Assembly (NCBI RefSeq): GCF_000328475.2
Contig: NC_026481.1
Location: 124,001-188,000 of the forward strand
Source of the DNA: Mycosarcoma maydis
Taxonomy: Eukaryota > Basidiomycota > Ustilaginomycetes > Ustilaginales
Length of the DNA stretch: 64,000 nt
Direction: 5' to 3'
Part shown: in pieces, positions 26,266-35,547 of the stretch
Position numbering within the stretch: the stretch's first letter is position 1
Layout of the letters: each line of letters starts with the position of its first letter
Translations under genes and position numbers: made by a program
The notes under the pieces: model-generated
What the model was told of the DNA's origin: nothing
Databases searched by the model: none
Seen by the model: the letters and a program-made list of their open reading frames with translations, nothing else

Positions 26266-29133
26266 TCAAGTTGTCGGTGCAGTGCCTCGAATTGTGCTGC
26301 TCTTCTTCCGCCTGATTCGGGCCACGTCGGTATTGTTGTGTATCTGAGCTGTGGTGGGTGTCGACACGTCTTGCTGCTCCTCGGTATTCCTCGATTCAGC
26401 CTGATCTTCCGAGACGCTTCCGAGCAGCATGAGCGACTCTCTGTCCGCACCGCCTCCTCGCGCCAGCAGGCGTAGCCAATCATCACCCACCTCGGACTTG
26501 AGCGCTTCGATGCGACGTCGAAACGCATCGCCGGTATTGCCACCTCGGCTGGCATTTGTATGCGACTGAGTTGTTGACGCGCCGGCGCTTGCAATGGATC
26601 GGATATCGTTCTCTTGATCGCCACCGTTTCGATCGCCATCTACGCGCAGGCCGGAGATGGCGCGCTCCAGATCTGGCTCGTACAGGCTCGTAGTGACACG
26701 CGATCGTCTCGCCAAAGCCGCAGAGGATCCGGTGCGTGGACGTGCAATGCGTTCCCTCACCAGCATCTCTGCATTCTCACTCGTACGCGATGCGTCTGTA
26801 TTTCCGACAGCGCTGCTCCGAGGTGCGAATAGGTCCGACGCCACAGGACGCGCTGCAGACTTTCGTCCAAGCGTAATCGAGTCAATCGGGTTACGTCCTG
26901 AAGTGAGCCTTCCTTGACGCTCCCTTGCCCGAGTTGTCGAGTCTGACACGCATACATTCGGCACAAGCGCCAAGGCCATCGTCGAGGCTGCTCCTGCCGC
27001 TTGGTCCGTACTGGTCTCTAATCGGCCCTTTTCAGCACCTGCACGCTGCCTCCCCGACTCAGCCTTCGCTGTGCCAGCAACCTTGCCCTCACCAGTGTTA
27101 TCCTCCTTGTCCGCCTTGGCTTGTTCGTCATCATCCAACGCTGCGCTGCTGTTGCCCGCCAGCACTGCGTGTTTAATCCGATCCGAATCGGTAAGTGTGC
27201 GTTGGCGGTTCGTTGCGGAAGGCTTCTGTGGAGACGAGTCGAGTTCGACCACGCGCTGGTTCCTCCTCCTTGCGCCTTGGGCGTTGTTCGATGTGCCCCG
27301 TGTACGTGGGTCTTCCCGATTGCGCGAGTTGGACCGTGACCTGGTCTTGAGCCCGCCAGCGATGCTGTTCCCTGAAACACGGAGCGAATCGCCTCCCCGG
27401 CCCCTGTCCACATTTGCCGGGCGTCCGGCAGCACGATGGCGCACGTTCTTGACCAACGTGTTGCTGGTGGTGGCGACATCTTTGGCCAGCTGCGCTTCAT
27501 CCTGCTCTCCATGCGACTTTGCTCCCCTCGCCGAATCACGCTCTTGCGTATCACCGAGCCGGCCACCACTCCAGAGCGCAGCAGCGTTTGGCACACGCTC
27601 TACGATCCTCTGTCGCTCAAAGAATCCCGCCGCCTCGCCATCCAGCACCACTGTTTTCGCCTCCATTGCAAACTCGGCAAAACACTCGACGCGGTAATCC
27701 ACCAGCTCCTCCACCAAAGGGTTATCCTTCACCCACACCTCTTGGATCTTGGTCAACGGTGCCAACCGGCCCACTTCACCGGCTTCATAGATCGCATTGC
27801 CGCGTAGATCGATCCGCTCAAGTGTAAAGAGTCGCTCCAATCCACAGAGGCTCTCGAGTCGGTTCTTGGCGAGGTTGAGTGCCCGGATCGCAGGCAAGGC
27901 GTCGTAGATGCCAAGAACAGAGTCGATCAGGTTGTCCGAGATGTTGAGCGATGTCAGCGCGGGCAGGTGGCAGAGAGAGGGCGGGACTACATTGAGCAGG
28001 TTCGACGAGAGGTCTAGATTTGTGACGCCTGAAAGACAGAGCAGCGGCTCGACCGGAACGAAGGTCAGATTGTTCGAGCATAGATTCAGGTAGCGAAGAA
28101 AGTGCCAGGCAAGCGAAGGTAGGTCGGCTGGCAAGGTAGGCGTACTTTCTTTGACAGCTGCTGCTTGATCAGAGGTTGAGGCAGTAACTTGGGCTTTGAC
28201 AGCATTGTCTTTGGTATTCGTATTGGTAGCCGTGGCGTCCGAAGTGGACGTATCCTGTTCAGCATCTGCCGACACAGCCGCTCGTCGCAGACGCCTCGCA
28301 TCTAGTTTTTCGCCCCTTCTCCTCTTGGTGTCGAGCACAACAAGATCCACCAATACATCCGTGATATCCTCGATATTGCTCTTCTTGCAAGTCAAGCTCC
28401 GCAACTGGATACAAGCTCGATCCCATCCTAGCAGTGTGCGTGGGTCTACATCGTCCAGCTCGAGCGTCTGCAGGTTCTTGAACACGTCGAGCGGAACTGC
28501 CGACTGCCCCGGACAATCTTCAAAGTCCTGGATCAATTTGCGAGCCGGGATTGGGCCTAGGCGCAAGCTTGGAATCTTTGTGAAACACGAGTAAATGTAC
28601 TTGACATCCTTGCAAGGGTCTGGAGCAACGTTGGAGCCAAACCAGGAGAGCGACGAGCTTAGCGACGAGGAAACGACGCTCATACGGCTACGCATGGAGC
28701 TCATCGACATGGTATCGTCGCGGTCCTTGTCGGCAGCGGTGGCAGCGACAAAGGAGAAGTAAGAGGTGGGGCGGGCTGCAATGGGGATTCTGGTGTCAAG
28801 CGATCCTACAGGCAGTCCGAGCTCTTCGAAGCGGATGAGCAGGTAGTACAGATTGTGTGGATTCTGGCGTAGCAGCATGGGCCGAGCCATCGGTGATGAA
28901 CGCGTGGCAGCTGAGCTGGGGGAGCCGTTGGATGGAGTACCAGCACTCCCGAGACCGACTACGTTCCAGAATGTGGACGACAGGGTAGCAGCTGGTGTAT
29001 CGCGCTCTGTCTTGACCGCTGCATTGCGCTTCGCCGCTGCTGCAGAGGCAGCAACATCGCCCAGCCTGGCCTCGTGGACGCGCAGCCACCGGGCGTAATC
29101 GCCAATCCATCGATCGCCTGGTATTGAATCCAT
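26266..29133 (-). CDS. Leucine-rich-repeat protein of unknown function (SDS22/STK11IP-like LRRs)
   Basis: A 955-residue protein with three parts. An N-terminal domain (about 1-250) includes RWIGDYARWLRVHEARL and NPHNLYYLLIRFEELGLP. It is followed by LRRs of the SDS22 type from about residue 348 to 485, with units such as LRYLNLCSNNLTFVP, VTNLDLSSNLLNVVP, LTSLNISDNLIDSV and IRALNLAKNRLESL. An LRR-cap-like end (VWVKDNPLVEELVDYRVECF) comes next. The remaining 450 residues are Ser/Arg/Ala-rich and probably disordered. The layout resembles an uncharacterised fungal LRR family and the N-terminal half of human STK11IP. I base that on recalled pattern only. SDS22-type LRRs usually bind partner proteins such as PP1 or spindle-pole components; which partner applies here cannot be read. 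The ATG at 29133 starts the frame (MDSIPGDRW). Confidence 0.8.
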   Translation of the reverse strand: MDSIPGDRWIGDYARWLRVHEARLGDVAASAAAAKRNAAVKTERDTPAATLSSTFWNVVGLGSAGTPSNGSPSSAATRSSPMARPMLLRQNPHNLYYLLIRFEELGLPVGSLDTRIPIAARPTSYFSFVAATAADKDRDDTMSMSSMRSRMSVVSSSLSSSLSWFGSNVAPDPCKDVKYIYSCFTKIPSLRLGPIPARKLIQDFEDCPGQSAVPLDVFKNLQTLELDDVDPRTLLGWDRACIQLRSLTCKKSNIEDITDVLVDLVVLDTKRRRGEKLDARRLRRAAVSADAEQDTSTSDATATNTNTKDNAVKAQVTASTSDQAAAVKESTPTLPADLPSLAWHFLRYLNLCSNNLTFVPVEPLLCLSGVTNLDLSSNLLNVVPPSLCHLPALTSLNISDNLIDSVLGIYDALPAIRALNLAKNRLESLCGLERLFTLERIDLRGNAIYEAGEVGRLAPLTKIQEVWVKDNPLVEELVDYRVECFAEFAMEAKTVVLDGEAAGFFERQRIVERVPNAAALWSGGRLGDTQERDSARGAKSHGEQDEAQLAKDVATTSNTLVKNVRHRAAGRPANVDRGRGGDSLRVSGNSIAGGLKTRSRSNSRNREDPRTRGTSNNAQGARRRNQRVVELDSSPQKPSATNRQRTLTDSDRIKHAVLAGNSSAALDDDEQAKADKEDNTGEGKVAGTAKAESGRQRAGAEKGRLETSTDQAAGAASTMALALVPNVCVSDSTTRARERQGRLTSGRNPIDSITLGRKSAARPVASDLFAPRSSAVGNTDASRTSENAEMLVRERIARPRTGSSAALARRSRVTTSLYEPDLERAISGLRVDGDRNGGDQENDIRSIASAGASTTQSHTNASRGGNTGDAFRRRIEALKSEVGDDWLRLLARGGGADRESLMLLGSVSEDQAESRNTEEQQDVSTPTTAQIHNNTDVARIRRKKSSTIRGTAPTT

Positions 29134-29760
29134 CTCGTAAGGGCTAGCTGTGGCTAATATGTCTGCCTACCTTGGGTGTTGCGATCGTCGCCACTGTACG
29201 CCGAGAAAGCGCTGTTTCCGCTCCAGATTTTGCAAGTGGGAAATCGTTCAGTGCATCAAAGGGCGCCAAGATCAGAAATCATCGCGAGACCATCGTGCTC
29301 AACTGGCCAGCTGATTGGGATATCGGTCTCTACCAGAGCACTGTTATAGATGGATGCGGTAGGTAGAGAATCAGCCGAAGTTGTGCGGCAGGCGGCACGG
29401 ATGGCGAAGATGGAGTGGATGATGGTGATAGTTTGCAACGGACAGGGGTGCCAGATAAATGAGCACGGTTCGTGTAACCCTGCAGCTAGCTACGCACAAC
29501 ACTCAACGCGACTCGACTCACGACTCGGTGGCCCGCGCTTTCACCGAACAACCACAAACCCTAAATATCAGCACGCAGGGTCTCGAATTTCGGATCTGGA
29601 TCGGGACGATCGAAGAAATGCATCGGCTAGATTTAGGAAGAACTGCCGTTTCTTTGTAAGATACCTTTTTTTATAGTTGTTGAAGATGAAGCAAGATGCT
29701 CTCTTGCTGCTCTTCTCTCAGCTTCTCCTATCACCTGGACAACATCGACTCGAGATCATC
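29134..29760. other. Divergent promoter region between LRR gene and EF-Ts
   Basis: These 627 bp separate two divergent start codons. The EF-Ts frame is open to 29677, and an ATG at 29686 would add 25 hydrophobic residues. The words ACTCACGACTC (near 29515) and related forms occur once or twice. No other feature is visible. Confidence 0.6.
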
Positions 29761-31101
29761 ATGTCCGGGTCTCGCAGCGCTCTCAGTGTTGTACGTCTGG
29801 CGGCTTGTGCCAAGCCGTGCACACTTGGCTCGACGTCGTCGGTCCTGACAAGACCGTTCTCGCACTCAGCACAGCTCTGCTCGCCTGCCAAGCCATCCAT
29901 CAAAGCCATCGGCGAGCTACGCAAGCTGGTACCAGGTACGTCTATGCTCAAAGCGAAAGAAGCGCTGCTTGCGTCGCGCCCTGCCAGCTCGCCCGACACG
30001 GACTCGATCGCACTGGCACTCGAATGGCTTGAAGCCGACCGCAAGAAGAGCGGAGCCAAAAAGGCGGACAAGGTGGCCTCTCGAACCGCCCGAGAAGGTG
30101 TCGTCGCTGTATCGATCCTCTCTGACGGACTTCCGAGCTCGATCGAGATGCAGGGGGAATTGAAGGACGAGGCCAAGAGGGCTGGTATTGGTGCAACGAG
30201 TGCTGCGGCAGGTGCGATTGTCGAGATCAACTGCGAGACGGATTTCGTGGCCAAGAACGAGGTGTTTGCTCAGTTGGTCAAGGACGTTGTTCATACAGTG
30301 GCGTTGTTCCCAGGATTGAGCGCACAGAGCGGAGCAAAGAGAGGACTTGTTGAGGTACCAGTGGATCAGCTGTTGGCGTTCCCGTTGCTTCCCAGCAGTC
30401 GTGAGGCGACAGGGACGAGTGTATCGGCCAAAACGGTGGGTTCGGCGATCATCGATGTGGTTTCGCGACTCGGCGAAAAGATTTCGATCGCGCGGGCTGC
30501 TGCGATCGTTGCACCCAGCGTCCCTTCACCAGATGCGACGAGGCGATCCGAAAGTGGCACGGCTAGGGGTGGATCGATCGTCGAGCTCGCTTCGGCTTTC
30601 GCTCATGGAGGCTCGGCTGGCTTCGCTGCTGCCAAGGACGTCTCGAATCCGGGCTACGTGTTGACCAGCGGTAAAGTCGCTTCGCTCGTCATGACGCGTT
30701 TCGCCAGCGACAAACTGCCAGATGCGCTGCAAGCAGGTTCGATCCAATCCAACATCCGAGCGCTCACCCGAAGTCTGGCTCGACAAGTCGCCGGTCTCGA
30801 AACCAACTGCATCGACTCGGCCGCAACTTGCCCAGTCGACGGCCAAGTCAGCAGTGCTCTGTACAAGCAGCCGTTTATGATGCTCCTCCCGGCTGCAGCT
30901 CCAAGCTTGGAGAGCAACGCTCAACCCGTTCGACAAGTCCTCTCCACCTGGGCAAGCCACAACAACCTCGACAGCAATGGCAACAACGTCGTCGAAGTCG
31001 TCGACATGCATCGATGGGAACTTGGCGAGACAATCGCCCCACCAGACGACGCTGGACCAGGATTCGCCGATGAGGTACGAAAAGCTGCTGGTCTCGCCTA
31101 G
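29761..31101 (+). CDS. TSF1: Mitochondrial translation elongation factor Ts
   Basis: EF-Ts recycles EF-Tu by promoting GDP release during mitochondrial protein synthesis. The ATG at 29761 gives 446 residues starting with MSGSRSALSVVRLAACAKP, an Arg/Ser-rich, acid-free presequence. An upstream in-frame ATG at 29686 is possible but less likely. The UBA-like N-terminal segment (KAIGELRKLVPGTSMLKAKEALL) and the signature EINCETDFVAKN (near residue 155) identify the family. The core is extended relative to bacterial EF-Ts (about 280 residues), with Ser/Ala-rich inserts around residues 200-280. The C-terminal part (LMLLPAAAPSLESN, RWELGE) still fits the dimerisation domain. The gene converges on POT1 with 100 bp between stops, so their 3' UTRs probably overlap. 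Confidence 0.9.
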   Translation: MSGSRSALSVVRLAACAKPCTLGSTSSVLTRPFSHSAQLCSPAKPSIKAIGELRKLVPGTSMLKAKEALLASRPASSPDTDSIALALEWLEADRKKSGAKKADKVASRTAREGVVAVSILSDGLPSSIEMQGELKDEAKRAGIGATSAAAGAIVEINCETDFVAKNEVFAQLVKDVVHTVALFPGLSAQSGAKRGLVEVPVDQLLAFPLLPSSREATGTSVSAKTVGSAIIDVVSRLGEKISIARAAAIVAPSVPSPDATRRSESGTARGGSIVELASAFAHGGSAGFAAAKDVSNPGYVLTSGKVASLVMTRFASDKLPDALQAGSIQSNIRALTRSLARQVAGLETNCIDSAATCPVDGQVSSALYKQPFMMLLPAAAPSLESNAQPVRQVLSTWASHNNLDSNGNNVVEVVDMHRWELGETIAPPDDAGPGFADEVRKAAGLA

Positions 31102-31201
31102 TTGCTTGCAATCCGTTACCTTCACGCCTCGTTCTCACCACGCAATGCATTTGAACATGTGAACTGGAATGTTATTCATCCTCGGGTCTGGCCCACCGAC
31201 T

Positions 31202-34200
31202 TTACAATAGATCGTGTTCGTCAGATAGAACGTTGTAATGTTTATATAAGGCAAATCTGTGTTTTGGTCCAGCGGGATCGTTGGACGGATACGAGTAGAC
31301 GGCGAACGCCTGTTCTGTGCTCAACCCGTACAAATCTGGATGGAGCAAACGGTTCTGGAAGCGTCGTAGCATTTGGAGTTGTGGTGGTTCACAAAGGAAC
31401 GCCGCCTTGGCATCGACACACGACAGCAGCGCTGTACTCGCACGTCCGTGAACGAGCACCGAGACTTTGATCTTGTTGAGATTCGCCTTGTCATCAAGTA
31501 AGGATTTCCACCTCGATTTGCGCTCGACAAATTCTGTATCCACCTCTTCGAGCATGATGGCAAAACGAAAGCTGTACACGAGAGACTCGCCTTCCTCGTC
31601 TCCACAATTGACGCAGAAGCGATCGGCGCGCGGAATCAGGCGTTTGCACGTCTGGCACTCGGCACGCCCCCACATTTCGGATTTGACTGGGTTGGCCGCG
31701 ACGACGCATGCTTGCACTTTGAATGGGCCAGGACACTTTGAGGTGGTGGTCAGCTCGGCAAGCGGTGTCAGTGAAACCCACTCTGGTGCTTTGCATTGAA
31801 TCAAGGAGCGGCACTCTTCGAGAGGAGCGCCGGGTGGTCCCATGAACATGTTGATCTTAAGATCGGGCGAGTCGTCAGGCGTGCTGATGACATTGCCGCT
31901 GATACCAGTGCCGAGCGGTGTGGATGACGTCATGTCTCCCGATTTCAAGAGCTTGGACTCCTGCGCAGCAAGACTCTGGCGTTGAGCAGGTGTAGGAAAA
32001 GATTGCGTAGACGATAATGTACTCGCATCTGCGGCCGACATAGCTTGGATAGACGAGTGTCTTACAACCGAGCTTGTTGCATTTGGAGCTGCGTTACTGG
32101 TGTGGGTCAACGTGGCACGCGACGCGAGATCTTCGGAGTGCCGCGACGGATGACCTTGTGGCTGCTGCCCCAAAATTGAGCATTGTGCACCCTGCTGCGC
32201 TTGTTGATCAGCAGCATGTGCTGGCTGGAAAGACTGGCTGGATTGTCGCTCGAGTCGATCGGCCAGCGCTTCTTGCGCCATTTCTTCGAGGCCCAAGATA
32301 AAGTAGATACGTCGATGTTCGAGATCGATGCGCGCTTCGTGTGTGGGCTTGAGCGTACGGATTTTGATGCCATTGTCGGTGCTGCTGCCGAGCCCGCCTG
32401 TGAGGAGTCCACGCGGATTGAGTTTGGGGCGGACGTTTTGGATGCGGATGATGTCTCCTGTCTTGAGGCCTTCTGCAATGGTGGCATGGCTGTCCCAGAG
32501 GCTGATCTGGAAGACGTGGCCCCAGCCATCGGTGTGGTCGGGATAGTGAATGGGACAGTCTGTGGGCAGATACCTGTCATTGCCGCGATAGAAAAGCATG
32601 TGATTGGTGTAGTCGGTGACATAGAGATCAGGAGCAAGCGTATGGGTAAAGATCTTGACAACTTCGACAACAGTGTCGAAAAAGACATTTTCGACAACAT
32701 CGCAGAGTTTGAGCATGGGCCGCGATGACCTGGTCACAATGTTGGCGTCGACGCCTTGAAGCTCGGAGAACCAATTGGCCGTGTCACGGAAGTGATCCAT
32801 CTCTTCTGCACTGCATTCGGGAGGGGAATGCGATGCGAGTGGGAAGCTAGGCGAGGCACGTACGTCGCCCGAGACTGGGTCGTAGATGGCCCATTCCCAG
32901 AGCGAGATCGACTTGCCGACGGCTTGAGGCTTACCTGAGAACATCTGAATGTGAACGCCACGGATGGCAAAGATATGGCCGAGAGCAACGTTTTGCGGAA
33001 TGGATTCAGGGAGCTGAGCAAAAAGCATGACGGTGATGGATCGTGCGAGCTCCTTGGCGTAGCCGGTGCCGGAAAGGCAGGAAGCGTCGGCAATGGTAAT
33101 CTTGAGGCTGAAATCGCGTGTACCGCACGAAGAGCGGCGAGCGTCTCCTGCTGACACGATAACACCAATCATGTTGACGCGCTCGCCGTCGCGGACCATG
33201 GAAATGGGAGTGTAGAGGCAGTTGCCCATATGACGCGGCTTGACGTTGGGCGCATTGCGACAAAACGGTGCTGGGGCGTTGGAAGCGGAAGCTTGCCTCG
33301 ACAAAGCTCTGGATGGATTTGGTGAAACAGACGAGGAGGACGAGACAACTGAGTGCGCTTCTGGCGAGGATCTAGACGATTGTGCTAGACGCGGTGGTGG
33401 TGGTGGTGGCGGCGGCGGCAGTAGTGTGGCGGATGCAGATGCGGTGGTGAATGCGTCTGTGGGACGATTCAAGCCCATGTTGGTGGAGGGAGCCGGGGTT
33501 GAAAACCAGTCGTTGGCGTGACTGGAATGACGAGGCTCTGGGTTGAGGTCTGCCACATTAGCTGATCGAGGTTGCTCATATGGAATTGGGTGCTGAGCGG
33601 CTCTAGTGGATGCTGAACTGACTTGATTCGACGGGGCTAGTAGGGTGGACGAAGAGGAGGAGGCGAAAGCTGAGGGAGTGGCGAGCTGTTCGATCCAAAT
33701 GACCGAGGTGGGAGCTGTAGGATCGGCTGACAAAGATTGGTGAGACATTTTGACGACGGCATTTGCTTGGGCGAAGACGACTCGAGGAGGCGCAGCTGAC
33801 ATGTCGAAAAGCTGCGCAGCAAAGCCAGAAAGGTATACGATAGCGGGCGGGCCAAGGCGGTGGAGGAGGAGAAGAGGCTCGGCAACTCTGCTTGCTAGCT
33901 GGTCGAAAAAGGTGATGCGAAGGTGGGAGCGATTAGAAGGATCGGTGGGGTGAATGCAGCTTAGCTCGATGTTGAACGCGTCAGGAGAAACCGAGCCAGC
34001 TGAAGGATCTGCTTGAACAAGATGGCCGCAGATGCAGAAGGCAGCGCCTCTGCCTTTGCTGACGCCCTCGATCCAGCGTTCAAGACTGACGAGCTTACCG
34101 AGACGGTCCTCGTCGGCGTCGTTCAAGTAGCGTGTCCGTTTGCTTGCGGTAGCGATGTGGCGAGTAGTTTGCGCCACCTTCTCGGCTTCAACCGTGGATA

Positions 34201-34354
34201 GAAGTGGGGTTGCATGGGCGGATGTTGATGCGGCTGTGGCTGTGGCTGTGACTGTGGCTGTGGCTGTGGCTGCTGTAGTAGGCTGCGGTTGCAGTGATTT
34301 GGGAGGATTGGCGTCGGCAGACTCTCTCTTGGTACCTTTTCTCTTGCGCGGCAT
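31202..34354 (-). CDS. POT1: Telomere single-strand-binding protein Pot1
   Basis: Pot1 binds the 3' G-rich overhang and protects telomere ends within shelterin. The first ATG is at 34354 (MPRKRKGTKRES), giving 1050 residues. The telomere-binding OB fold OB1 spans about 377-490 (YTPISMVRDGERVNMIGVIV ... HIFAIRGVHIQMFSGKPQAV). OB2 follows at about 546-695 (DLYVTDYTNHMLFYRGNDR). A C-terminal OB with a zinc knuckle CQTC-x10-CVNC lies near residue 900, as in vertebrate POT1 and RPA70. Ahead of OB1, residues 85-210 form another folded stretch (ERWIEGVSKGRGAAFCICGH ... VVFAQANAVVKM). It matches the extra N-terminal OB fold that I recall being described for Ustilago maydis Pot1. Long Ser/Pro/Gln-rich linkers, including a Pro run near residue 320, join the domains. 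The identification rests on motif reading and is strong. Confidence 0.92.
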   Translation of the reverse strand: MPRKRKGTKRESADANPPKSLQPQPTTAATATATVTATATAASTSAHATPLLSTVEAEKVAQTTRHIATASKRTRYLNDADEDRLGKLVSLERWIEGVSKGRGAAFCICGHLVQADPSAGSVSPDAFNIELSCIHPTDPSNRSHLRITFFDQLASRVAEPLLLLHRLGPPAIVYLSGFAAQLFDMSAAPPRVVFAQANAVVKMSHQSLSADPTAPTSVIWIEQLATPSAFASSSSSTLLAPSNQVSSASTRAAQHPIPYEQPRSANVADLNPEPRHSSHANDWFSTPAPSTNMGLNRPTDAFTTASASATLLPPPPPPPPPRLAQSSRSSPEAHSVVSSSSSVSPNPSRALSRQASASNAPAPFCRNAPNVKPRHMGNCLYTPISMVRDGERVNMIGVIVSAGDARRSSCGTRDFSLKITIADASCLSGTGYAKELARSITVMLFAQLPESIPQNVALGHIFAIRGVHIQMFSGKPQAVGKSISLWEWAIYDPVSGDVRASPSFPLASHSPPECSAEEMDHFRDTANWFSELQGVDANIVTRSSRPMLKLCDVVENVFFDTVVEVVKIFTHTLAPDLYVTDYTNHMLFYRGNDRYLPTDCPIHYPDHTDGWGHVFQISLWDSHATIAEGLKTGDIIRIQNVRPKLNPRGLLTGGLGSSTDNGIKIRTLKPTHEARIDLEHRRIYFILGLEEMAQEALADRLERQSSQSFQPAHAADQQAQQGAQCSILGQQPQGHPSRHSEDLASRATLTHTSNAAPNATSSVVRHSSIQAMSAADASTLSSTQSFPTPAQRQSLAAQESKLLKSGDMTSSTPLGTGISGNVISTPDDSPDLKINMFMGPPGAPLEECRSLIQCKAPEWVSLTPLAELTTTSKCPGPFKVQACVVAANPVKSEMWGRAECQTCKRLIPRADRFCVNCGDEEGESLVYSFRFAIMLEEVDTEFVERKSRWKSLLDDKANLNKIKVSVLVHGRASTALLSCVDAKAAFLCEPPQLQMLRRFQNRLLHPDLYGLSTEQAFAVYSYPSNDPAGPKHRFALYKHYNVLSDEHDLL

Positions 34355-35253
34355 GATGGATGTGATTCTGGACAAGCTTGCTTGAGTTGAGCAGTGCGAG
34401 TATGACGGCAGTCGTAGAAGGCGGAAGAAGAAGAGAAGGAGGATGAGGGAGGAGGAGGAGGAGGACGTGGCAGAGGAGGAGGACAAAGGGAGGCTAGAGT
34501 TATCTGTACGCGCGTTAAATTAAGCATGCTCGCATGTCAGTCACACGTCAGCCCACAAGCTTCACAGTCGTGAGTCGCAAGTCACGAGTCCACCGTCGAC
34601 GGTTTTGCGCATGTGAGATTGACAAAATTTTCAGAACGTAATCAATTCGTGATTCGTGATTCGTGATTATGAGTGTGTTGCGTGTTGGACTCAAACTTGG
34701 CGCGCCACGCGACGCGTTGATGAATCTCCTAGTTTCGTGATTTGTGAGTGGTGCGGGATTGAGGATTCACGTTTGGGGTTCGTGAGAGCAAATAATTCAC
34801 AGATTCACGATTCGCGATTCACGTTTTGGTCAACAAGCGTGAAGCACCAAGGACCCTGGATTCTGTGCTCGACTCGCTCCGACCAGAGCGTGGAAAGCAA
34901 AGACAGAGTTTCAGCCAAAGGTCCCCACACTCGCCACTCACACTCGTGACTGTATTAATCACGAATGTAACTCGCGGCTCAGTCACGACTTAAGGTGAAC
35001 AAACCCTTCATGGAACACAGGGCACATTCACGATTCACACGTCACGATTTGCGATTCGTGATTCGCGATTTGGGGTTACTCGTCCGAGCCACAAACTGTA
35101 CAGTCACGAGTATTGTATGTATATATACCGCTTTGGCATTCGTGATTGTCAGTCACATGAAGCAAAAGTGTCACTCGACAACTCGGCGGCTTCGATTCCG
35201 ATCCAATATGTCGGGTCTGTCCGATTGTACAGCTTGTACAGCTTATACAGCGT

Positions 35254-35318
<65 letters not shown>

Positions 35319-35547
35319 AGAGTGATTCACTGTCGATGTGGTTGATGAAAGTCGATCGACGCACACTCTGTCGAATCAATTTGTGCTTCTATCACCGCTT
35401 CTCTCAAATGCGACAACACTAGAAAACTCAGCTCATATCCTCTCCTCTCCTCTTCTCCCCACTCCTCTCACACTTGACTCGGCTCCTTTCGCCCTTCTCT
35501 GCTCGATCCGTTCGACACGTTGGATCACGACCGCATCTGCTGCCACC
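34355..35547. other. Divergent promoter region between POT1 and the 4CXXC_R1/DDT gene
   Basis: This 1.2 kb region carries two promoters. It has a Glu-codon-like GGA/GAG-rich strand just upstream of POT1 (34430-34490), an ACAAAGGGA word at 34483-34491, a TTCGTGA triple at 34645-34668, and further ATTCACGATT words (34799-34823, 35027-35075). A compound dinucleotide repeat and a pyrimidine-rich leader end at the downstream ATG. No RNA gene is visible. Confidence 0.7.
35258..35315. repeat. Compound microsatellite (AG)14(TG)15
   Basis: An AG run is followed without a gap by a TG run. It lies about 230 bp upstream of the start codon of the 4CXXC_R1/DDT gene, right after three copies of a CAGCTTRTA-like 9-bp unit (35229-35257). 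Confidence 0.97.
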
